Assembly (NCBI RefSeq): GCF_008329435.1 | Contig: NZ_NPKN01000009.1 | Coordinates: forward strand, 62,001-126,000 | DNA length: 64,000 nt | Source of the DNA: Rhodanobacter sp. T12-5 | GTDB lineage: Bacteria; Pseudomonadota; Gammaproteobacteria; Xanthomonadales; Rhodanobacteraceae | Direction: 5' to 3' | Shown here: positions 56,379-64,000 of the stretch, one piece after another | Numbering within the stretch: the first letter of the stretch is position 1 | How the letters are laid out: every line of letters begins with the position of its first letter | Program-made: the position numbers and the translations under genes | The notes under the pieces: generated by a model | Databases searched by the model: none | What the model was told of the DNA's origin: nothing | What the model saw: only the letters and a program-made list of their open reading frames with translations

Positions 56379-57125
56379 TCAGCCGATACGTTCGATCAGG
56401 TCCAGTGCGTTCGCCACGGCGTGGCCGAGCGCCGTGTTGTCGAACACGCACCAGCGCTGGGCGCAGCCGTGGCGCACGCGCTGCAGCCGGCGTTCGATGC
56501 TGCGTAGCGCGGCGTTGGAGTAGGCGTCGTAATAGATGTGCGGTGCGCCGTGCAGGCGGAAATACTGCAAACGGGGATCTCCCGCCGGAACCGCTGCCCG
56601 TGGGATCCGCGCCGGATCGGCGGCCACCCGCGCGATACCCCGCTCACGCAGCGCGCGGTCGACGGCCGGTTGAAACCACGACAGGTGGCGTGGCTCACAG
56701 GCCACCGGCCCCTGGTGCAGCCGTATCAACTGATCGAAGAAGGGCAGTGCCTCCGATGGCGCGTAGGCAAGGCTGGGTGGCAGCTGCAGCAGCAGGCAAC
56801 CCAGTTTTGCACCCAGTTCGCCGACCTGGCCCAGGAAGATTCGCAGCGCCGGTTCACAGTCGCGCAAGCGGGCTTCGTGGCTGATGGCGCGCGGCATCTT
56901 CACCGCAAAGCGGAACGCTGGCGGTACGCTGGCCGCCCAGCGGCGGTAGGTGGCCGTCAGATGCGCGCGATAGAACGAGGAATTGATCTCGACGCAGTTG
57001 AACCGTTGCGCGTAGCGCTCGAGGTGGCTGTTCCCTTCGGGAAAGCGGCTTGCCTGCGCGGAAGGGATCGACCAGCCGGCGCAGCCGATGAACAACATGG
57101 GTCGGGACGAAGCAGCAACGTTCAT
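56379..57125 (-). CDS. DUF72 family protein
   Basis: 248-residue TIM-barrel-like DUF72 protein: FIGCAGWSIP at the start, YAQRFNCVEINSSFYR near 40, FRFAVKMPRAISHE near 72, LGCLLLQLPPSLAY and YFRLHGAPHIYYDAYS near 190. Function of the family is unknown, though it often sits near DNA-repair genes. First of two adjacent paralogues. Confidence 0.88.
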   Translation of the reverse strand: MNVAASSRPMLFIGCAGWSIPSAQASRFPEGNSHLERYAQRFNCVEINSSFYRAHLTATYRRWAASVPPAFRFAVKMPRAISHEARLRDCEPALRIFLGQVGELGAKLGCLLLQLPPSLAYAPSEALPFFDQLIRLHQGPVACEPRHLSWFQPAVDRALRERGIARVAADPARIPRAAVPAGDPRLQYFRLHGAPHIYYDAYSNAALRSIERRLQRVRHGCAQRWCVFDNTALGHAVANALDLIERIG

Positions 57126-57214
57126 CTAATCATCGTCCACGCCAAATACGGAGAGCGATTCCTGCTGCGGTGAGGAACCGTGTACTGGCCTGGTCGCGTG
57201 GTTGGGCGAGCAGA

Positions 57215-58087
57215 TCACGATGGAAGCCTGGCGCGCAATCGCATCGCGTCGAAGGGCGCCTTCACCTTCGCGTCGTTGTCGAAGTAGCAATAGATGTCGC
57301 GCGATTTGCGCGCCGGTGGAGGTTGGCGGCTGGCGCGATTCCCGGTGCCGCGTGGCTGCTTGCCCTTCATCCATGCGCGGATCCGCCGTGCCCAGTCGCG
57401 CAGGGCGGCGTCGGTGTAGCCGCTTGCATAAATCACCTTGTCGCCGTGCAGCCGCATGTAGACGAATCCGCCGGTCACATCCTGCAGCTTTGGCCATTTC
57501 GACGCCGCATCGGAGACCACCAGCCCGACGCGGTGCCGGCGCAAAAGACGGATGAACGCCGGATCCTCGAAACTCTCGTGACGAATTTCGATGACATGGC
57601 GAAGGCGCCGGTTTCGATCGCCGGACAGGTCGCCGACGTGCCTGATGTGGCTGTCGTGGCGCCTGGCCAGGGACAGCGCGGTCTCGCTGTCCCTTGGCAA
57701 CAAGGAAAGAAACGCGTCGAACAGCTCGTGGTCGTATTTCAGGCTGGGCGGAAACTGCCACAGCACGGGCCCCAGCTTTTCGCGCAATTCCAGCACGCCG
57801 GAGGCGAGAAAATTCGCCAACGGCGTTTCCACCTCACGCAGCCTGCGGATGTGGGTGATGAAGCGCGGTGCCTTCACGGCGAAAACGAAACCGCGAGGCG
57901 TATCGCGGTACCAGCGGCGCCAGCTGTCGGGATGCTGCAGCGAATAAAAGGAGCCGTTGATCTCGATGGTGTCGAACTGTCGCGAGGCGTAACGCAGTTC
58001 CAGCCGTTGCGGTAGATCTTCCGGATAGAACTTGCCCCGCCACGGTGGATAGCGCCAGCCGGAGATACCGATACGAACCTTGGCCAT
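57215..58087 (-). CDS. DUF72 family protein (paralogue)
   Basis: 290-residue DUF72 member: VRIGISGWRYPPWRGKFYP, FDTIEINGSFYSLQ, GFVFAVKAPRFITHIRRLR, LGPVLWQFPPSLKYD, IEIRHESFED and VYMRLHGDKVIYASGY. Only moderately similar to the neighbour at 56379, so the pair is an old duplication or two separate acquisitions. C-terminal DIYCYFDNDAKVKAPFDA is characteristic. Confidence 0.88.
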   Translation of the reverse strand: MAKVRIGISGWRYPPWRGKFYPEDLPQRLELRYASRQFDTIEINGSFYSLQHPDSWRRWYRDTPRGFVFAVKAPRFITHIRRLREVETPLANFLASGVLELREKLGPVLWQFPPSLKYDHELFDAFLSLLPRDSETALSLARRHDSHIRHVGDLSGDRNRRLRHVIEIRHESFEDPAFIRLLRRHRVGLVVSDAASKWPKLQDVTGGFVYMRLHGDKVIYASGYTDAALRDWARRIRAWMKGKQPRGTGNRASRQPPPARKSRDIYCYFDNDAKVKAPFDAMRLRARLPS

Positions 58088-58407
58088 GGAATTTCCGCTG
58101 GCGCTGTCGATGCGATGACACTACCGGGCCGGTCGTCATTCCATGATGAAGGAACGCTGTGTCCAAAGAAGGCGCACGCAGCGGGGCCGGATATCGGGAT
58201 TGGGTCGAAATGCCAACGCACCATCAAGAACGTGACGATCGTCGAAAACCCTGGTCGGAGCATCGCAAGCACGGATGTGTACGACGCACCAAAAAGCCAC
58301 GCGATTAACCCGGCGGCCTGAAAGCGCAACGGCAACAATCGCGCCCGGCGTTGCCGGGAAGTCTCCCACGGACCTGACTACCCGGCGAACGCCCCGTCGC
58401 CATCTGT
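58088..58407. other. 320 bases without a gene
   Basis: Gap between the DUF72 start and the DUF885 stop. No promoter hexamers or hairpins stand out; short frames on both strands look like chance. Confidence 0.5.
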
Positions 58408-60219
58408 TTACCTGGACGGCGCAACCGCTTCCGTCCCCGCCGCATCCTTCGTCCACAGCTTCGCCTCCAACTTGCCACCCAGCATCTGCTGACGCACCAG
58501 CGGGATCGGCGGGCCGCCGTAGCTGAGGAACTGGTCGTGGAAGGCCTTCAGGGCGTTCGGGCCGGGATGCGCGGCGATCCAGTCCTGGCGCAGCTGCATG
58601 ATCATCAGCTTGCCCATCGTGTAGTTGAGGTAAGCAGGGTCGTAGGTGCCGCGCGCGGCCTGCTGGCGGGCGTTGCCCGGATCCTGGAAGGCCTTGTCGC
58701 GGAACATCTGCTCGGACTGGGCGATGGTCATGCCGCCGGTGTGCAGACCGATGGCGGAGAGGTAGCGCACGTCGCGCAGGAGGGCGTTGGTGAGCTGGCC
58801 GATATGGACTTCCGGGGTGGCGCCGTCGAGGCCGGCGTCGAACATCATCTCCTCGGTGTAGTGCGCCCAACCCTCGGCGAAGGCGTAGCCGACGAAGAGC
58901 TGGCCGAACTTCCAGTGCGCACGGTTGGCGTGCAGGAACTGCAGGAAATGACCCGGCCAGACTTCATGCGCGGAGACGAACAGCAACGCGGCCTTGCCCG
59001 GCACGTAGGCGGCCTGGTCGGCTTTGCTCCAGGTCGGATCCGGCGGCGCGATGTAGTACACCGAGGGCAGGTTTTTTTCGTACGGGCCGGGGATCTCGAT
59101 ATAGGCGAAGTTCCAGCGGTTGAACGGCGGTGCTTCTTCGGCCTTGGCCTGCTCGGTGCCGGGAATGCTCACCAGGTCCTTGTCGACGATGAACTGGCGC
59201 AGGCTGGCGAGCTGCTTGCGCGCACCCTCGACGGCACCGCCCACGGGCTTGTCCGCGCTCTCCTTGGCGACGCACGCCTTGAGCGATTCCCCGGGCGTGA
59301 ATTGATCGCAGGCGGCCTTCAGTGCGGCGAGATTGCGTTTCAGGTCCGACTCGCCGATGGCCTTGAGCTGATCCAGCGGCAAGTCGACCAGTTCGGTGGC
59401 GTGCAGCATCTTCGAGAATTTTTCGGCGCCCAGCGCGTAGTCCTGGGTGGCGTGCGGCTTCTGCGCCTTCAGCCAGTCGGCCAGATCCCGCGTGGCCTTG
59501 ATCGCGGCGGCATTGCTGGCCTTGAAGCGCGCCTGCAGGGCGTCGTCCTTCACGTCGGCGAAGATGCCGGGTACGTCGTTCTTGAAGAACGTGGCGTAGC
59601 CGCCGAACGAGTTGACGCCCACATCGATGTAGGACGCCGGCAGCGGCAGCTTGAGGTTGGCCTTGATCTGGGCCAGTGCCTTGGGCAGCGCCTCCTGGTA
59701 GGTGACGAACGCCGCCATGCGCTGGGCCAGCGGCGCATATGGCCGGGTCAGGTACATGCTCGGCGACAGGTCGCCGGTGTAGAAAGCCGGGTTGCTGTAC
59801 GGCGCGCCGGAATCTTCCAGCCAGAACAACTGGCCGTCGATCACCGCCAGCACGTAGTCGCGGTGGAAGCGACCTTGCGCGTCGAGCTTGTCATCGGTGA
59901 AGGCGGCGAACGTGGTGCGCTGTGCGTGCAGCCAGTCGGCGGTCGCCTTCAGGCCGGTCTTGCTGTAATCGGGCAGCTTGCCGTCGAACTCGTGCTTGCC
60001 GGCGTTGGCGGCGAACACCGGGTTGTGCTCGAACATGCCGTCGATGAAAGCGTCCACGGCCGACGCCAGCGCTGCGCTGTCACTGGCAGGCTTCGCCGAT
60101 GCGACGGTGGATGTGGGGGCCGGAGCTGTCGTCTGTGCGGGAGGCGGCGCGTCGGGCGAGCAACCGGAGAGGAGGACAGTGACGACAGCGGACAGCGTGA
60201 GTACGCGGAGCGGGCGCAT
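58408..60219 (-). CDS. DUF885 lipoprotein, putative zinc metallopeptidase
   Basis: 603-residue DUF885 protein. Lipoprotein signal RPLRVLTLSAVVTVLLSGC (lipobox LSGC), then a Pro/Thr-rich linker and the large helical domain. The family zinc motif HEVWPGHFLQ (H-E-x4-H, near residue 460) is intact, with the third ligand expected in FAEGWAHYTEEMM near 495. Outer-membrane or periplasmic peptidase is likely; substrates unknown. ATG 60219 gives the proper signal peptide. Confidence 0.9.
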   Translation of the reverse strand: MRPLRVLTLSAVVTVLLSGCSPDAPPPAQTTAPAPTSTVASAKPASDSAALASAVDAFIDGMFEHNPVFAANAGKHEFDGKLPDYSKTGLKATADWLHAQRTTFAAFTDDKLDAQGRFHRDYVLAVIDGQLFWLEDSGAPYSNPAFYTGDLSPSMYLTRPYAPLAQRMAAFVTYQEALPKALAQIKANLKLPLPASYIDVGVNSFGGYATFFKNDVPGIFADVKDDALQARFKASNAAAIKATRDLADWLKAQKPHATQDYALGAEKFSKMLHATELVDLPLDQLKAIGESDLKRNLAALKAACDQFTPGESLKACVAKESADKPVGGAVEGARKQLASLRQFIVDKDLVSIPGTEQAKAEEAPPFNRWNFAYIEIPGPYEKNLPSVYYIAPPDPTWSKADQAAYVPGKAALLFVSAHEVWPGHFLQFLHANRAHWKFGQLFVGYAFAEGWAHYTEEMMFDAGLDGATPEVHIGQLTNALLRDVRYLSAIGLHTGGMTIAQSEQMFRDKAFQDPGNARQQAARGTYDPAYLNYTMGKLMIMQLRQDWIAAHPGPNALKAFHDQFLSYGGPPIPLVRQQMLGGKLEAKLWTKDAAGTEAVAPSR

Positions 60220-60367
60220 GGTCGATTCCCTGGGGATGGAAGCGCCGAGCCTAGGTGCTGCGGCGACAGGGCGCAATCCACGGCCATCGTCGCGATCGGC
60301 CCCGCATGACGTGCATCACACACGATTGCCTCGACTTGCTTCGGCCGGGCATGCCCCTTCAGGTTGC

Positions 60368-60742
60368 CTATTTTTCCACCGTCCGCAAGGCAGCTTCGAT
60401 CGCTTCAACCAACTGCTCCCCGCCAAACGGTTTGCGCAGAAACACGCCGCGTTCGGGAATTTCGGCGCATTGGACCTCGGTGTCGGCAGTGATCACGACG
60501 ACAGCCACGCCGGGATACTGCGTGATCGCCTTGTGGCAAAGGTCGAGGCCGGTGATGCTGCCGGTCAGGATGACATCGGCGATGATCACATCGATGCGGC
60601 TTTGGTCCAGCGTCGCGTTGGCACTGGCTGAGCCGAGCGCGAGGATCGTGCGAAAGCCGCCGACTGCCGACAGGTGAATGTCGATGGATTCCAGTACCAG
60701 GGCATCGTCGTCGACGACAAGAACCACCTTGCTTGTGTCCAC
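60368..60742 (-). CDS. receiver-only response regulator
   Basis: 124-residue CheY-like receiver without an output domain. Acidic pocket VVLVVDDDALV (residues ~6-16), phosphorylatable Asp in VIIADVILTG (near 57), Thr in VVVITADTEV (near 86) and Lys in FLRKPFGG (near 104). Starts at GTG 60742 with a GAGGG site. Partner kinase is not in the window. Confidence 0.85.
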   Translation of the reverse strand: MDTSKVVLVVDDDALVLESIDIHLSAVGGFRTILALGSASANATLDQSRIDVIIADVILTGSITGLDLCHKAITQYPGVAVVVITADTEVQCAEIPERGVFLRKPFGGEQLVEAIEAALRTVEK

Positions 60743-60795
60743 GTTTATACCCTCGCTCTCTCGAATCCGCCCAGCATAGACCCAAACAAGTGCGT

Positions 60796-61998
60796 TCAAC
60801 CGCGCACGTCGGGTATCTCGATGCCATCGCTCGCACTGCGCCTGAGCAACCACGCCAGTACCGGTGGCGTGACCATCGCGGTCAGCAGCGACATCGCCAC
60901 GATGATGGCGTAGATGCGACCGTCGAAGACGCCGGCGGCCAGTCCCAGCGTGGCGACCACGATGCCGACTTCGCCTCGCGGCACCATGCCGAAGCCGATG
61001 ATGGTGGCACTGCGCTGGCCCAGCGACAGCGAGCCCAGCCAGCCGCCGATGAACTTGGAGATGATCGCGATCACGGTGACCACGCCCAGCATCAGCAGGG
61101 TGTCGGCACTGGCCAGTTCGTGCAGGTCGACCTTGCTGCCGGTGACCACGAAGAAGAAAGGCGTGAGCAGCGCGAGCAGCGGTTTGGTTTGCTGTTCCAG
61201 GGTGTGCTGCTGGCGGGTTTCCGAGGCGATCATGCCGGCCAGGAAGGCTCCGATGATGGCGGCCAGACCGAACCGGGTGGACAGCCAGGCCAGCCCGAGG
61301 CACAACGCGAGCACGATCATCAGCGGCGAATGCGGGCCCAGCGGCTTGTCCAGCCAGCTGGAGTTCCAGCGCATGATGCGCGCACCGCCCCATCCGATCA
61401 CCGCGATGAAACCGACCGCGCCGCCCAGCACGACCAGCAGGTGCGAGGCGTCGACATGGCCGCCGCCCTGCAGCGATACCACCACGCCGAGCAGCAACAT
61501 GGCGAGGATGTCGTCGATCACGGCCGCGCCCAGGATCACCTTGCTCTCGATGCGCTGCAGCGCGCCAAGCTCCTGCAGCACGCGTGCGGTGATGCCGGCC
61601 GAGGTGGCCACGAACGCGGCGGCCACGAAGAGCGAGCGATCCCAGTTGAAGCCATTGCTGTGGGCCCACACGCTGCCCATGCCGAACGGCACCAGCACGC
61701 CGACCACGCCGACCACGAAGGCCACGGTGCCGACTTTCTTCAGGTCCTCCAGCCGCGTCTCCAGGCCCACGGCGAACAGCAGCAGGACCACGCCGAGTTC
61801 GGCCAGCACGTCAAGCGGCGTGCCGCTGACGATCTGTTCGGGTGTGATCCAGCCGAGCAGGGAAGGGCCGACCGCGCAGCCGGCGGCGATCTCGCCGACC
61901 ACGCCGGGCAGCTTCAGCCGCTGCGCGATCTCGCCGCCGATCTGGGCGGCCACGAACACGATGAACAAGGTGAACAGGATGTCGCTGGCGTGATGCAT
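60796..61998 (-). CDS. CPA2-type monovalent cation/proton antiporter (Kef/NapA-like)
   Basis: 400-residue membrane protein with 12-13 helices and no TrkA-N domain. Landmarks: LKLPGVVGEIAAGCAVGPSL near 28, LAELGVVLLLFAVGLE, FVATSAGITARVLQELG, ILGAAVIDDILAMLLLGV with the two Asp of the ion site (near 155), and GFGMVPRGEVGIVVATLGLA. Na+ or K+ exchange for protons is expected. ATG 61998 chosen; 62031 is an alternative. Confidence 0.9.
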   Translation of the reverse strand: MHHASDILFTLFIVFVAAQIGGEIAQRLKLPGVVGEIAAGCAVGPSLLGWITPEQIVSGTPLDVLAELGVVLLLFAVGLETRLEDLKKVGTVAFVVGVVGVLVPFGMGSVWAHSNGFNWDRSLFVAAAFVATSAGITARVLQELGALQRIESKVILGAAVIDDILAMLLLGVVVSLQGGGHVDASHLLVVLGGAVGFIAVIGWGGARIMRWNSSWLDKPLGPHSPLMIVLALCLGLAWLSTRFGLAAIIGAFLAGMIASETRQQHTLEQQTKPLLALLTPFFFVVTGSKVDLHELASADTLLMLGVVTVIAIISKFIGGWLGSLSLGQRSATIIGFGMVPRGEVGIVVATLGLAAGVFDGRIYAIIVAMSLLTAMVTPPVLAWLLRRSASDGIEIPDVRG

Positions 61999-62061
61999 GC
62001 GATGCGGACCCGGACGCTCGGCAGAGAGCATGCATGCTACATGCTGGCCAATGCGCGTCGA

Positions 62062-63537
62062 TCAGTCGGTGATGGCGGCGCCGGGCAGCGGCCGATCGTG
62101 GCGCAGGCGGCCGAACACGCGGCTGGCCGCGGCGGTGATTGCGGCCAGCAGCAGCACCGTCCAGCGGAACGCCACCACGTAGTCTTCGTGTGCGTGGCCT
62201 TGCAGCATCGCCGCCATCAGCAAGGTGGACAACGCAATGCCGAAGCTCATCGCCAGGTACTGCACGGTGGAGGCCATCGAGGAGACCATCGAGGCGTGCC
62301 GGATGTCCACGTCGTTGTAGATCAGCGTGTTCATCGCGGTGTACTGCAGGCCGGCGAAAGCGCCATAGCAGAAGGTCAGCGAGGCGATCGCCCAGAACGG
62401 CGTGGTCGGCCCGAGCAGGGCGAATGCTGCCAGCAGCACCGCCACGATCACGGTGTTGCCGAGTAACAGGCGCCGATAGCCGAAATGCACCAGGGCACGA
62501 TGAATCACCCACTTGGCGGTGATCGAGCCAAGCGCCTGCGGCACCATCATGAGGCCGGCCATCAACGGCGACCAGCCGCAGCCGATCTGCAGGAACAGCA
62601 TCAGCAGCAGGAACATGCCGGAGATGCCCAGCCGGGTGAACAGGCCGCCGGCCAGCGCGACCCATACGCTGCGCACGCGCAGCAGCGCGAGATCCGCCAC
62701 CGGGTGCTCGGTGCGTCGGCTGTGCCACACGTAGACGACGCCCAACAGCAACGCGACCATGCCGCACAGGCCGATCCGTTCCCACGGCACCGGCTTGCTG
62801 CCGGCCAGCTCGGATGCCGTCAGCAACAATGCCGAGGCGACGGCGAACAGCAGGAAGCCCGGCAGATCGAAACGATTGGCATGATCGAGCCGGTAGTCGG
62901 GCATGTCGCGCTTGTTCATCCACACCCCGGCGATCGCCACCGGCACGTTGATCAGGAAGATCAGCCGCCACGACGTGAACTGCACCAGCGCGCCGCCCAG
63001 CAGAGGGCCCAGCACCGAACCGAGCAGGCCGAACGTGGCGACGGTACTCATGGCGCGCACGAATTCGCGCTTGTCGATGCTGCGCACCAGCACATAGCGG
63101 CCCACCGGCATCAGCGAGGCGCCGCCGACACCCTGCAGCACGCGGGCAGCCACCAGTTGCGGCAGCGTCTGCGCAAGGCCGCACAGCAGCGAACCCAGGC
63201 CGAACACCACGATCGCAATGCCGAACACCCGTCGCGTGCCGAGCCGGTCGCACAACCACGGGCTGGCCGGGATCAGGATCGCCAGGGTGAGCACGTAACT
63301 GGTCAGGGCGGTACGCATCCCCAGCGGGGTCACCCTGAGCGCTTCGGCCATGGCCGGCACCGCGGTGTTGACCACGGTGGAGTCCAGCGCCTGCATGAAA
63401 AAGGCCGCGGCTACCAGCCACAGCAGGCCGCGGTAGCGCTCGCGCGATGAAATCCCCGGCGAGTCGGCTTCAACCGGCGTCGGGGATGAACCAGGGGAGG
63501 CGGCAGCGTGGGGATCTGCGGCGGCATGCGGGGACAT
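62062..63537 (-). CDS. MFS drug exporter, DHA2 (EmrB/HsrA-like) family
   Basis: 491-residue transporter with 14 predicted helices after a Pro/Ala-rich cytoplasmic N-terminus. MFS motifs: DSTVVNTAVPAMAEAL near 50, PWLCDRLGTRRVFGIAI (motif A), RVLQGVGGASLMPVGR (motif B) and GLLGSVLGPLLGGALVQ (motif C). Proton-driven efflux of drugs or other compounds is expected. No EmrA partner nearby. Confidence 0.92.
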   Translation of the reverse strand: MSPHAAADPHAAASPGSSPTPVEADSPGISSRERYRGLLWLVAAAFFMQALDSTVVNTAVPAMAEALRVTPLGMRTALTSYVLTLAILIPASPWLCDRLGTRRVFGIAIVVFGLGSLLCGLAQTLPQLVAARVLQGVGGASLMPVGRYVLVRSIDKREFVRAMSTVATFGLLGSVLGPLLGGALVQFTSWRLIFLINVPVAIAGVWMNKRDMPDYRLDHANRFDLPGFLLFAVASALLLTASELAGSKPVPWERIGLCGMVALLLGVVYVWHSRRTEHPVADLALLRVRSVWVALAGGLFTRLGISGMFLLLMLFLQIGCGWSPLMAGLMMVPQALGSITAKWVIHRALVHFGYRRLLLGNTVIVAVLLAAFALLGPTTPFWAIASLTFCYGAFAGLQYTAMNTLIYNDVDIRHASMVSSMASTVQYLAMSFGIALSTLLMAAMLQGHAHEDYVVAFRWTVLLLAAITAAASRVFGRLRHDRPLPGAAITD

Positions 63538-63718
63538 TGGCGGATGATAGCTGCTGCGACAGCTTGCTTTCCGCGGCGAGCATCGGCAAGGTGAACCTTG
63601 TTTCATCCGCCAGTCATGCCCAGATAGTCATGACGGCCTCAACGACCACACGCGCCGGGGCGACTTCGTTCCGGCGTGTGCTTTTGTGCGGCTTGTGCCG
63701 CAAGTATCAGGAAAGCCC

Positions 63719-64000
63719 ATGAGCAAGCCACCGATCACTGTTTCCCGTACCGATATCGATCGCATCGAAGCCTTGCTGGAGCGTCTGCCGGCCGCCGATG
63801 TCGAGCGGCTGGGCGCATTGCGCGCGGAACTGGACCGTGCCGACGTGGTTGAGCCGACAGCGATGCCGCGGGACATCGTGACGATGAACTCTACCGTCAC
63901 GTTCGAGGACGAAGGCAACGCCGAAACGCTCACCCTGACCCTGGTGTATCCGGCGGCCGCCGGTGCGCCCGGCACGGTGTCGATTCTGGCGCCGGTAGGC
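63719..64000 (+). CDS. rnk: nucleoside diphosphate kinase regulator Rnk (partial)
   Basis: 94 codons seen; the gene runs off the window end. N-terminal coiled part (ITVSRTDIDRIEALLERLPA) followed by the GreA/GreB-like C-domain start (VTMNSTVTFEDEGNAETLTL, then VYPAAAGAPGTVSILAP). Rnk binds RNA polymerase like Gre factors. AGGAAAG ribosome-binding site; a TGCGGC/GCCGCA hairpin lies in the leader. Confidence 0.88.
   Translation, partial: MSKPPITVSRTDIDRIEALLERLPAADVERLGALRAELDRADVVEPTAMPRDIVTMNSTVTFEDEGNAETLTLTLVYPAAAGAPGTVSILAPVG

Noticed and set aside
58537..60309. 590-residue plus-strand frame
   Set aside because: Antisense to the DUF885 gene, which has a lipobox and zinc motif; no domain recognisable in this frame.

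Overview
The window is about 65% GC, densely coded DNA from a gammaproteobacterium. Gene order (hfq-hflX-hflK-hflC-DUF2065-purA; ftsK-lolA-rarA-serS; ccoN-O-Q-P), codon use and REP-type repeats point to Xanthomonadales, most likely Rhodanobacteraceae (Rhodanobacter/Dyella/Luteibacter type). The family is inferred from gene order and protein features, not from a database search.

Layout. 0-5.7 kb: core block with the RNA chaperone Hfq, GTPase HflX, the FtsH regulators HflK/HflC, a DUF2065 protein and PurA. 5.7-18.4 kb: a defence island made of a HEPN/nucleotidyltransferase toxin-antitoxin pair with a clear double operator, a stand-alone HD hydrolase, and a long type I restriction-modification operon. 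The operon runs hsdM, abi, hsdS, an unknown gene, a GIY-YIG gene, fic, hsdR, with accessory genes between the hsd subunits. The Abi (HEPN) gene is preceded by its own sigma70-like promoter and a short structured RNA with an intrinsic terminator, so it looks like an RNA-regulated toxin embedded in the operon. 18.4-23.1 kb: a glutathione transferase, a PLP dehydratase with a divergent Lrp-type regulator, and an acetyl-CoA hydrolase/transferase-like protein. 23.2-29.2 kb (minus strand): a cbb3 cytochrome oxidase operon, ccoN-O-Q-P-H-I-S, without ccoG and with an FNR-like box upstream. 29.5-43.8 kb: housekeeping genes ispG, an HD-GYP protein, aat, a FemAB-like acyltransferase, trxB, ald, ftsK, lolA, a DUF1275 protein, rarA and serS, with REP elements between several of them.

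43.86 kb is tRNA-Ser(UGA), directly after serS. From there to 47.5 kb lies a patchwork of small mobile-type genes: a DUF3606 pair, a superinfection-immunity-like membrane protein and partner, two small phage-type genes, and a BrnT/BrnA toxin-antitoxin pair whose operator overlaps its promoter. I read it as a decayed phage or integrative element beside a tRNA gene. 47.6-52.7 kb: two translationally coupled exported amidohydrolases, the second lacking the metal-binding HxH, and a TonB-dependent receptor. 54-58 kb (minus strand): a compact set with AlkB, a cation-diffusion facilitator, a Nei-type glycosylase and two DUF72 paralogues. 58.4-64 kb: a DUF885 lipoprotein, a receiver-only response regulator, a CPA2-type antiporter, a DHA2 drug exporter and the start of rnk.

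The strongest candidate for something new is the RNA-controlled HEPN toxin inside the type I RM operon, together with the paired operator sites in front of the HEPN/MNT pair and in front of fic-hsdR. These suggest the island is wired for separate control of its toxic parts.
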